Below are positions 1 to 7,500 of a stretch of DNA of 11,665 nt, one piece after another. Position 1 is the first letter of the stretch; every line of letters starts with the position of its first letter. A program made the translations under genes and the position numbers. A model generated the notes under the pieces. The model was given only the letters and a program-made list of their open reading frames with translations, did no database searches and was not told the DNA's origin. Where the stretch lies: the NCBI GenBank assembly GCA_002322865.1, contig DCOH01000043.1, forward strand, positions 62,679 through 74,343. Direction: 5' to 3'. This DNA comes from Sphingobacterium sp. UBA1575 (GTDB lineage Bacteria; Bacteroidota; Bacteroidia; Sphingobacteriales; Sphingobacteriaceae).

Positions 1-19
1 TCGAATCCCTCACTCTCCG
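1..19 (+). tRNA. 3' end of a tRNA gene, probably tRNA-Ser (partial)
   Basis: The window opens inside a T-loop (TCGAAT, missing its first T), followed by CCCTC as the 3' strand of the T-stem and ACTCTCC as the 3' acceptor strand. The next base, G19, would be the discriminator. The implied 5' acceptor strand is GGAGAGT, and bacterial tRNA-Ser genes typically begin GGAGAG and have a G discriminator, so serine is the best guess. The bases after G19 are CAA, so CCA is not encoded. A rho-independent hairpin follows at once, as expected for a tRNA transcript end. The body and anticodon lie outside the window, so the isotype cannot be confirmed. Confidence 0.75.
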
Positions 20-25
20 CAAAAT

Positions 26-53
26 AGAGCAACCGTAAAAAGTTGCTCTTTTT
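26..53 (+). terminator. Rho-independent terminator of the tRNA gene
   Basis: A perfect 8-bp stem, AGAGCAAC (26-33) pairing with GTTGCTCT (42-49), encloses an 8-base loop and is followed by a run of T at 50-53. It lies 6 bases after the tRNA end and points the same way, so it most likely ends the tRNA transcript. Confidence 0.85.
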
Positions 54-378
54 CGTATATCCATATCTCAATCCAATATGGAAAAGTCTTTTAACTTGGC
101 TTATATTTTTATTGTTCACTTCGGTGTAAAAGCATACTGAAAGTATACTAAAAGTATGTAAAATGTATTGTTTATATACTTTTCCCATACTTTAACCCAA
201 CTTTAAGCCTACTTAAACCCCGATTACATCCATAATTCAAACATATATTGAAGTCATAGCATAGAAACAAGTTCAAGAAAATGTACAATAAACGTTATGA
301 TTGATTAATCTTAAGTATTAAATCATAGATTGCTTCTAAAGGATATCAAATATTAATATTTATTAATTTCCCCAATTT
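54..378. other. Gene-free stretch between tRNA terminator and nuclease promoter
   Basis: I see no convincing coding frame here. The stretch holds the 11-bp array at about 123-221 and then AT-rich sequence containing chance-level palindromes such as AAATATTAATATTT at 348-361. No integrase, transposase or second copy of the tRNA end is visible that would mark an element boundary. Confidence 0.6.
123..221. repeat. Array of 11-bp units, orientation switching at its centre
   Basis: From 178 four consecutive 11-bp units read ACTTTTCCCAT, ACTTTAACCCA, ACTTTAAGCCT and ACTTAAACCCC, starting at 178, 189, 200 and 211. To the left, in the same 11-bp register, units at 134, 145 and 156 read ACTTTCAGTAT, ACTTTTAGTAT and ACATTTTACAT on the - strand. 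A weaker unit at 123 reads GCTTTTACACC. The two arms point in opposite directions around 167-177, and the inner parts form a 12/13 inverted repeat (150-162 with 171-183). Spacing of one helical turn suggests an array of protein sites on one DNA face, or bent DNA. It lies beside a tRNA gene; no function is known to me. Confidence 0.55.
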
Positions 379-422
379 TAAGGTTTCCCGTATTATAATC
401 TTAATGGCAAGATTTATCTTTG
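379..422 (+). promoter_or_regulatory. Activator-type promoter of the nuclease operon
   Basis: The -7 element TATCTTTG (415-422) matches the Bacteroidota consensus TAnnTTTG. No TTG lies at the expected -33 distance. Instead a near-palindrome, TAAGG-TTTC-CCGTA (379-392), ends 22 bp before the -7 element. The same motif with one base changed (perfect half-sites TACGG/CCGTA) sits at the identical distance from the -7 element of the large operon at the other end of the window. The motif centre falls near -41, where class II activators bind. I infer that a dimeric activator recruits RNA polymerase here. Transcription would begin near 428, so the nuclease must start at the ATG at 438. Confidence 0.7.
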
Positions 423-437
423 TATTTTGCACAATCT

Positions 438-1013
438 ATGATCAAACGACTTATAAACCACACTTATATTGCCTTTTTAGGATTAATGATATTGGTTTCT
501 TGTACTTCGAGGAGTGCAGAGAATGCCAAACGTCGAGAAGCACAATCTGAAAGCTTCACATTTGTCTCAAACGAACAAAGAGGAATTCAAAAAGACACTT
601 ATTATCAGGTAATAAAGGTGGTGGATGGAGATACATTCTGGATTGATAATTTGCAACCTGGAGGATTAAAAATTCGCTTTATCGGAATCGATGCTCCAGA
701 AAGCCGTAATGCCTTCAAAAAGAAAAAGCAATTTTATGGCAAGGAATCCAAAGAATTCTTAACAAGCTTATTGAAAGATCAAAAAGTAAGATTGGAATTT
801 GATGTGGATTCACTAGATCCATTTAAACGAACCTTAGCCTACGTTTATTTGGAAAATGGAGAAATGGTTAATGAACTAATTGTTAAGTCCGGAAATGGCA
901 TCTTAATGACCGTAGCGCCAAATATAAAGTATGAAGAACTTTTTGTGAAGGCACAGGACTATGCTAGAGAAAATAAACTTGGATTGTGGGGTGAAGATTT
1001 AAGGGAGGAATAA
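438..1013 (+). CDS. Exported lipoprotein nuclease, staphylococcal nuclease (SNase) family
   Basis: This 191-residue protein carries a lipoprotein signal: MIKR, a hydrophobic stretch and the lipobox LVSC with Cys22, so it should be exported and lipid-anchored. Residues about 58-188 form an SNase domain. The Ca-binding and catalytic residues of the family are all present: VVDGDT (Asp63, Asp65), R80-FIGIDAPE (Asp85, Glu88), and Arg131 in KRTLAYVY, which corresponds to Arg87 of the S. aureus enzyme. It should hydrolyse DNA or RNA phosphodiester bonds in a Ca-dependent way, outside the cytoplasm. The frame is open from a TTG at 420, but that codon lies inside the -7 promoter element, so I choose the ATG at 438, which also gives a normal signal peptide. 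The stop overlaps the next start by one base (TAATG). Its promoter motif is shared with the seven-gene operon. Confidence 0.93.
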   Translation: MIKRLINHTYIAFLGLMILVSCTSRSAENAKRREAQSESFTFVSNEQRGIQKDTYYQVIKVVDGDTFWIDNLQPGGLKIRFIGIDAPESRNAFKKKKQFYGKESKEFLTSLLKDQKVRLEFDVDSLDPFKRTLAYVYLENGEMVNELIVKSGNGILMTVAPNIKYEELFVKAQDYARENKLGLWGEDLREE

Positions 1014-1309
1014 TGAATATAAGGAACCTTAAAATTATTCTTATTATAGGTCTTATATTAGCTGTTTTTCCAATGCCTTATGGTTATTTCAGTATTCTGA
1101 GGATATATGCAGTTATTGTTTTTGCCTTATTATTGTTTCAAATTCCAAGCAAAAAACAGAATAGTAGAAACTGGAATTTCATTTTGTACATTGCCTTGAT
1201 TATACTCTTTCAACCATTAATTAAGTTTCCTATTGGTAGAACTTTATGGAATATTATAGATATGGCAGTAGCAATTTGGATGCTAATTACTTTGAATAAA
1301 AAGAAATAA
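1013..1309 (+). CDS. Small four-helix membrane protein, DUF6804-like
   Basis: This 98-residue, very hydrophobic protein has four predicted membrane helices at about 6-22, 27-44, 54-72 and 77-95, with a basic loop (KKQNSR) between helices 2 and 3 and a lysine tail. The segments PMPYGYFSILR and QPLIKFPIGRTLWNIID resemble, from memory, small membrane proteins grouped as DUF6804, whose function is unknown. Its ATG overlaps the nuclease stop codon by one base, so the two are translationally coupled and made together. It could anchor or chaperone the nuclease, or be unrelated to it. The family assignment was not checked by a search. Confidence 0.8.
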   Translation: MNIRNLKIILIIGLILAVFPMPYGYFSILRIYAVIVFALLLFQIPSKKQNSRNWNFILYIALIILFQPLIKFPIGRTLWNIIDMAVAIWMLITLNKKK

Positions 1310-1345
1310 GAGATTATATATTTTTCGTGTTAAAATATCTAGAAA

Positions 1346-1380
1346 AATAAAAAAGCTGCCCTCGAGCAGCCTTTATTTAT
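1346..1380. terminator. Bidirectional terminator between convergent operons
   Basis: The stem GCTGC (1355-1359) pairs with GCAGC (1366-1370) around a 6-base loop. On the - strand the stem is followed by six T and then more T-rich sequence, a strong signal to end the seven-gene operon. On the + strand it is followed by CTTTATTTATTATTTT, a weaker signal for the nuclease operon. The position, between the two stop codons at 1309 and 1398, fits use by both. Confidence 0.85.
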
Positions 1381-1397
1381 TATTTTAGAATTATTTT

Positions 1398-2093
1398 TTA
1401 ATTTGAAAGTTCTTGATTAGATATCTTAGGTACAACTTGAACAATAAACCTTTGGTTTGCTTCTTCTATTTTAGTTCTACCTACTCCGCCCCATCCATTT
1501 CCTGATAATTGAAGATCAATTAATCCTTGATATTTAGGATCTTCAAGATCAATTCCGTTTTTCTTCCAAAACCGCCATAATGAATAAGCTCTAGCATAAG
1601 ACAATTGATATTCAGAAAAAGTTCCTGATAATGAGGTGTCAGCATCTTTTAGCTTCGATGCATATCCAGATATAATTACTAAGTAGGTAACCTTATTTTG
1701 TTGATTAGCATTTTGTTGTAATGCTTCTTCAACGACCTGATCGACAACAGATTTAAGTTTTTGACCAGCCTGCAAAATATTCCGCTCCGTGATCACATAA
1801 TTCTCTAAATCAGTTGCATTAACTCCAGCTTTTCCTCGGACGAATTTCACATCAAAAGATAATAAAAATCGTTTATAGCCTTCATCATAATTAAATAATG
1901 TACTATCTTGTTTTAAAGGTTTAAGAGATTCTTCTACTTCCCGATATACACGTAATTGTTCTTCTTTTGCTTTTATTTCATTCAAATTATTTACATAGGT
2001 AACGACGAACAGCACCAATACGATAAAAAACAAACTTGTCATTAAGTCCGAAAAGCTGACCCAGAAAACAGAATTACCTGATTTTTTACTCAT
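1398..2093 (-). CDS. MotB-like stator protein with OmpA-like domain (ZorB-like)
   Basis: This 231-residue protein has a short cytoplasmic start, one membrane helix (about 14-34) and a periplasmic C-terminal OmpA-like domain (about 135-223). The helix begins SFSDLMTSLFF, which aligns with the MotB signature around its essential ion-carrying aspartate, so Asp16 is the likely proton or sodium site. The OmpA-like part shows QLSYARAYSLW (163-173), where Arg168 matches the conserved peptidoglycan-binding arginine, and NQRFIVQVVPK near the end. The usual GHTD is GYAS (143-146), so the ligand-binding aspartate is replaced by serine. It is the last gene of the operon, 3 bases after its MotA-like partner. 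Together they should form an ion-driven unit gripping the cell wall. Zorya ZorB is the closest functional analogue I can name; a flagellar MotB is unlikely because no flagellar genes are near. Confidence 0.88.
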   Translation of the reverse strand: MSKKSGNSVFWVSFSDLMTSLFFIVLVLFVVTYVNNLNEIKAKEEQLRVYREVEESLKPLKQDSTLFNYDEGYKRFLLSFDVKFVRGKAGVNATDLENYVITERNILQAGQKLKSVVDQVVEEALQQNANQQNKVTYLVIISGYASKLKDADTSLSGTFSEYQLSYARAYSLWRFWKKNGIDLEDPKYQGLIDLQLSGNGWGGVGRTKIEEANQRFIVQVVPKISNQELSN

Positions 2094-2096
2094 TTA

Positions 2097-3725
2097 TTAA
2101 TTTCCTCCAAAAAGCTTTTTGAATACACTTCGCTTATTACCTTTTTCAATTTCCCCTTGAACATTTCTTACTACTGTTAAGATTTCTTGGGAATTAATAA
2201 CAGCTTTTTCCGCGTTTGCGTCTTTTAATTCCCTCTTTTCAATAATTCTCTTCAACTCTTCCATTAAATGCTGTAAAGAAGTGATCTTGTCATTACCAGC
2301 TTTCTCTTGTTGAATATGGATATCGATATATTCCTTCATTTCAAAGAGAACATCTAGTTTGGAAAGTTCTTTTAAAAGTTCCAGATTATCCAACTTATCC
2401 ATATTTTCAAGCAAATCAAGTTTGTCAAACTTGGTTTTTTTCTCCCTGTAAGCTTGAGCAAGTGTTTCATTTTCTTGATCAATGGTTGTCATAACTTTTC
2501 TGAAGGAAGATTTTAATTCGTTCTCAAATGCCTTATGCGTATCCTGCATATTATCGGTCATACCCAAAAACATTTGTGCATTTCGTTTTTCAAACCTTTC
2601 TAACTCTTGGAAGTGTTGATTTACGGAATCGATAATTTTATTAGATTCCTCTACCCTAGAATCAATTTTCTGAGCAATTCCTTCAAAATTATTTACTCTG
2701 TTCATTAGCTGGGTCAAAGCTTTGCTTAAATCAGTTGTTTCCGTCAACCTACTATTAAGAGATTCTATAAAAAGATTAAATCGATCAAATTGCGCAGTAG
2801 CGCGTTCCAATCTTGTTAATACCGTAGCATTTAATTCCATAAAATCCTTTGCATTTACCTTCTCTAGACGATCCAAAATGACATCTTGTACTTTAAGGGT
2901 TTCGTAATTTCGTTGAAATAAGTCTGAAAGGGAGCTAACATTGGTAGTGAAATCATTATTGAATAGTTGCATAGATTGTGTTAGTCGATTTATTGATGAA
3001 CCAAAATCTTGACTAACAGCGGGTAATAACTCCGTTTGAATAAAGTTATAGAATTCATTTTTCCGAACCTCCATTTGCTTTTTGGCATCTTTAAATGAAT
3101 TCAATCCTATAAAAGTAGTTATTCCCAGACCTAAACAACTGGAAAACATAGCTATACAAACAGCAACAAGAAAGTCTCCTAATTCTAAAGCTGCACCGGG
3201 ATCAGAAACCTTGACTTTGAAAAACAAGCTTCCAAGTCCTATAATGATACCGATTAAGGTAGCCATCAATCCTAGGTAAAGTGGTTTATTGATGTTTTCC
3301 TTAATTTGATCCTCTTCAACGGAGACATTACGTTCTACCAAGTCCTTAACAATATTGAAATCAGCTATTCCACCATTGTTCTTAAATAAATAGATATTTA
3401 ACGATTCTATAACTTTATCAAAATAAGTACCTGAATTGGTTCGAGGATTAATTAAAAGTATGGTTATTTCCTTAGCAAACCGCTTTCTACCCACTTCCCC
3501 ATTATAGAACTTTTCATTTATATAATCCTCAATCTCTGCAAGATTTCCCTTTTTAAGAATAGATTTGTCTACATATAACTCTTCAATTTCGAAATAATCT
3601 TTGCTAGGTATGAAGTTTTTAAACTGTTTAATATCAGCAATAAGAGTTGTACCCACCTTTATTTGATAAAATACAATTGTTCCAATGATAAGGAGTTCTA
3701 ATGTTAATATGTAAGTTAGTTCCAT
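2097..3725 (-). CDS. MotA/TolQ/ExbB-like channel protein with long coiled-coil tail (ZorA-like)
   Basis: This 542-residue membrane protein has helices at about 5-22, 149-168 and 185-208. The second contains LGLMATLIGIIIGLGSLFF, the typical MotA/TolQ/ExbB segment (Thr156 is a candidate channel residue). The third, FLVAVCIAMFSSCLGLGITTF, matches the following pore helix. About 330 residues follow in the cytoplasm (210-542), mostly heptad-rich and predicted coiled coil, including a leucine/aspartate-rich stretch at 435-463. MotA lacks such a tail; Zorya ZorA has one. With the MotB-like protein downstream it should form an ion-powered complex that moves or signals through the tail. It starts 1 base after the coiled-coil protein upstream. 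The fold assignment is strong; the link to Zorya rests on the tail and domain order, not on a database match. Confidence 0.87.
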   Translation of the reverse strand: MELTYILTLELLIIGTIVFYQIKVGTTLIADIKQFKNFIPSKDYFEIEELYVDKSILKKGNLAEIEDYINEKFYNGEVGRKRFAKEITILLINPRTNSGTYFDKVIESLNIYLFKNNGGIADFNIVKDLVERNVSVEEDQIKENINKPLYLGLMATLIGIIIGLGSLFFKVKVSDPGAALELGDFLVAVCIAMFSSCLGLGITTFIGLNSFKDAKKQMEVRKNEFYNFIQTELLPAVSQDFGSSINRLTQSMQLFNNDFTTNVSSLSDLFQRNYETLKVQDVILDRLEKVNAKDFMELNATVLTRLERATAQFDRFNLFIESLNSRLTETTDLSKALTQLMNRVNNFEGIAQKIDSRVEESNKIIDSVNQHFQELERFEKRNAQMFLGMTDNMQDTHKAFENELKSSFRKVMTTIDQENETLAQAYREKKTKFDKLDLLENMDKLDNLELLKELSKLDVLFEMKEYIDIHIQQEKAGNDKITSLQHLMEELKRIIEKRELKDANAEKAVINSQEILTVVRNVQGEIEKGNKRSVFKKLFGGN

Positions 3726-3726
3726 G

Positions 3727-4527
3727 TTAGGCTTCTAAAAATTTAATCTTTAATTTTTCTACTACGCGAAATTTTTCACCTTCTTTTTCTAAGGTGCCTT
3801 TTGAATCTTGATAGGCAATAAAAGATTTGTGGATGGAAGGATTATAGATATTTTCAGGTTCGCAAAAAGCTTTAATATATATATTATAAAAGTTTAATGC
3901 ATTTGCAATTGCTTCTCTATTATTGCTATTTATATAAAATTGTGCTGTACTGTTAGTTTCTTCTATAAAATAAGGAGTTTGGTGTGTTGAACTTTTAACC
4001 TTTTCAAAATACCCTATTTCTTCATCTACTTCACATTTACCAAAAGAAATCTCATTTGACCCGTCAGATTTGGTATTATTTATTTCATCGGATAAATATT
4101 CTTCAGTTTTACTATTGTCATTAGAATTGATTATACAATTCAGTCTTTCTATTTCTACTTTTAATTCATCAATTATTAAAGTGTCGTTTCTACTTCCTTC
4201 CTTATTATCATCAATGGTGTTCTTCAGTTTATTAATTTCTTCATTTAATTTTTTATTTTCGACTTCTAATTTTGTGAAATTAATTTCTTTCTCCCTGCTA
4301 ATTGAAATTGGATTTTGATTTACTTTCCAAGAGCTTTCATCATTTTTTCTTTTAGAATTTAGATTCAATTTGGAATTGAAATTGTCTAAATCATTCCTTT
4401 TATTTTTTGTTGAATTGTATAAAACAAATACCAACACAATAAAAATTATATTTAAAAGAACTGAGAATAGTAAATAATATTTAATAGAAATAATTAATGC
4501 CAGTTGTATGAATAATAACTTTTCCAT
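3727..4527 (-). CDS. Bitopic membrane protein with coiled coil and compact C-terminal module
   Basis: I cannot assign a named family to this 266-residue protein. A long hydrophobic region at about 4-37 makes one, possibly two, membrane helices. A basic, Asn-rich linker (40-70) and a coiled coil (about 78-135) follow, then an acidic low-complexity stretch (135-170). The last ~95 residues look like a small folded domain with segments FYINSNNREAIANALNFYN, FCEPENIYN and FRVVEKLKIKF. From memory, similar endings (ALN-YP, CE-x-x-N, then a closing strand pattern) occur in uncharacterised Bacteroidota proteins. It lies between the Hsp70-like and MotA-like genes with gaps of 2 and 1 bases, so it may link the cytoplasmic ATPase to the membrane motor. 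Asn and Lys content is higher than in its neighbours. Confidence 0.72.
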   Translation of the reverse strand: MEKLLFIQLALIISIKYYLLFSVLLNIIFIVLVFVLYNSTKNKRNDLDNFNSKLNLNSKRKNDESSWKVNQNPISISREKEINFTKLEVENKKLNEEINKLKNTIDDNKEGSRNDTLIIDELKVEIERLNCIINSNDNSKTEEYLSDEINNTKSDGSNEISFGKCEVDEEIGYFEKVKSSTHQTPYFIEETNSTAQFYINSNNREAIANALNFYNIYIKAFCEPENIYNPSIHKSFIAYQDSKGTLEKEGEKFRVVEKLKIKFLEA

Positions 4528-4529
4528 AA

Positions 4530-7500
4530 TTATTTAGTTTTATCAAATAAGGTTTGTAATATTTCACCTAACATTCCTCGAACAATGTAGAAAAACAATG
4601 GATCAGATATTCGTTCATTTTCAGAAACTTGTCTCTTCCTAAAACTCAGTCCAGCTTCTAAGAATTCTTTGGCTTTATTTTGATTTAGTAAAATAGATTC
4701 GAATTTCTTTTTGTAATCAATCTTAATAGCAAATAAATCTTTAACATCTACTTCATTCTGATTTATAAAAAAATCTACAAAAGATCTATATTGTTCCATT
4801 ACTGACCTTAAATTTTCGCTGGTTAACTGTGAATAAACAATAGGATTCTGGCTAGAAATAAAGGTTTGATCCTTATCTCCTAAATAGGTAGAAAATGATT
4901 TATTTATATTTCTTATTGAAAACTTTTGTAATAAATCCTGTTCATGATCAATTATGCTAAGTGCACCTTTGGCTGTCAATTCTTTTGGATTTTCATGAGT
5001 ATATATCTCTAAATCAAAGCTGCTATCATTTATCTCAAAAATATTTTTGACTAATGAACTTGCATATTCTTTAATTCCAATTTTTTTCTTGCTTAAATCT
5101 AATTGGTCTAAGAATTTTGAACCATTCCCTGAGAAAAGAATTTTAGTTGGAGCCTCCATATTTAAAGCCCTCATACTCATGAGATTAAAATAGATAATTG
5201 AAGAAAAATAAAACAAATAAGTTAAACGAATTTCATGTTTATCAGATAAAAATTTAGAAAAGCTAACATTATGTTTTCCCCTAAGTTCAATTTGATTTTC
5301 TAAAGAATAATAAAAAGCAATAATATCTTCTATTTTCTCCCTTTGAACAATCTCATCTTTAATTGGATGGAATTTGCTAAAAAGTTCTGGTATTGTACTT
5401 GCAAACTCTTCACTTAATTCATAAAACTTATTTATTTTGAATGATTTTATATAACCATTACCATATAAATAATTGGCACCGAAAATCATAGATGAAATAT
5501 TTTTCACCTCATTATTTTGGTAAACTACACTGTCAACTGTTCCTCCTCCAATATCTAATGAGAGAATATTTGATGAATTACCTAACAATTTCCCTTCACT
5601 TGTCATGGAATAGAATGGTGCTAACGATTCACAAATTGGTTCAATATTAACCATACTGCCAAAATGTTTGTGGATTAGTGTTTCCATTTGTTCCGAAATC
5701 TCATTAATTTGATGAGAACCATAACTCAAAGGATATGTCCAAACAAAGTTTGTTAAAGATATATTTCCTCCATCTAATAGAACCCTAGTTTTACACATGA
5801 TTATTAATTGTTCCAAAAAGCTGGCTACCCATGCCTTCTGCTCTAAATCAGCTACACCTTCATTGTGCCATTTTAGATTGGTCCTAGCTTTGGAATCATT
5901 AGATTTTATCAGAGGCGTTTTTTCATAAAAAAATCCAATGTTATAGTCTAGAACTGATTTATAGTCAACTGGATTAAAGTTTCCATAATCAAAAATTGTA
6001 GAACGAATTGGAAAATTAACAGCATAGTCTTGATTTACAGATCTAGGAAAAAATTCAAAATCTAAAATCTCACCTTCTTCTTTACCGATAATTTTATTTA
6101 CATCGAAACTAAAACCATATCCATTATTTTCAGCAGCAAAATTTAATGGTCTAGCTCTTTCACCATTGATGGAATATTCAATGTGCGAATTAGAAGTACC
6201 AAAGTCTAATGAAAAAGTGAACTTATTTCCTGATTGATTTGCCTCTTTCCATCTGGGTATTAAATAATTACCTTCTTTTGAATCAGTTTGTTTTAATAAG
6301 ATGGTATTGAAATTTTGATTAATTTGATGGAATACTGTGTTATGGTAAGATCCATTTTTCCCGAACTTACTCTTTAGAGACGTATATTTTGGAGAATTTA
6401 TATCATATTTTACTTGCAATTGTAAATGATCTGGAGAATCATTTTTATCTCCATCAATTATTTGCACATAATAATTTGGGTTATGAGATGTCTTGATAAA
6501 AGGGTAAATACTAATAAATTTTTCACAGGTTATGATAGCTCCTTGTTTTTCATTGGCATCATCTGAAACATATCTTTTTATCAATTCTACGTGGTTATTT
6601 CCGTTATTAATTGGAATGCGCAAAACGACTTGGACAAAACTATTTCTTTTAATGATTTCTATCATCGGTAAACCTGCGAACCTTTTAGTCCATAGGTCTG
6701 ACTCATTAAATAATTCAAAAAAGGTTGATGTAAGGGGTAAAAAATATCCTACAGTAGTCTTACTGGTCTCGTTTACAAAATTCCCATCAAAAAATTGATC
6801 GCTATTAATTTTATACGGCAATTCATAAATTTCAGAAGATAAAAAATCATCTACCGTATAATATGGATATTTAATGGCCTTACCTGGCAATTCTCTATCT
6901 TCTAGCCGTAATTTTGTGGAAAGAACTTTTTGATTAACATCCCATTTAGTGGCCTTATTTAAATAATTTAAATGGCCTAAATGTCCATTCTCAATCAATA
7001 CCATAGGAATAACGCCTTGAATAGGTTTTGTGCTATAAATCAAAAATTCCGATTCATTAGCTATCTTTTCTACTAAGTCTTCCTTTTTAATTTTCCGTAA
7101 AGGAATGTTAAAAATTTCTATATAATTAGACTCATGCGCAATTTCAGCGAAATCGTTAATAGAATTCAAATCCAATGCATCTAACTCCTGAAAAAAAGGA
7201 TGATCAGTTTTTTGTATATGTTCCTGTGTTTTATTCAAATAATTCCGGAACTCTTTCATGTTTATCTTTAGCTTCTCATTTGCCTCAAATAAACTGAAGA
7301 CATATTTAACAAAATCCTTATTTCTTTGATATAGTGGCTTGCTGTTTCCTGTGAATAGAACATCATCTTCCACACTGATTCTAGCAAATTCCTTTGAGTT
7401 TGCAGAGGTAAAAACAAGCGATTTAGGTGAAGTACCCCCTAAAATAAAACCGTCCCAATAAAAAATATAAAAACGATTAAACTGATCGAAATGAAATGCT

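Noticed and set aside
61..81. Inverted repeat CCATAT/ATATGG
   Set aside because: Six-base arms with a 9-base gap and no T-run; too weak to call a hairpin or operator.
134..221. CRISPR-like array
   Set aside because: The period is 11 bp with no separate spacers, and no cas gene is present; CRISPR repeats are longer and alternate with unique spacers.
348..361. Perfect 14-bp palindrome AAATATTAATATTT
   Set aside because: It contains only A and T in very AT-rich DNA, is not repeated, and has no fixed relation to the promoter; chance is likely.
1398..3725. Complete Zorya system
   Set aside because: The motor pair resembles ZorA/ZorB, but no ZorC, helicase-nuclease ZorD or ZorE is encoded in the window.
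4070..4318. Open frame on the + strand rich in Ser, Leu and Phe
   Set aside because: It is antisense to the coiled-coil gene, and its composition is that expected from the complement of Lys/Glu/Asn codons; the same holds for other + strand frames opposite the operon.
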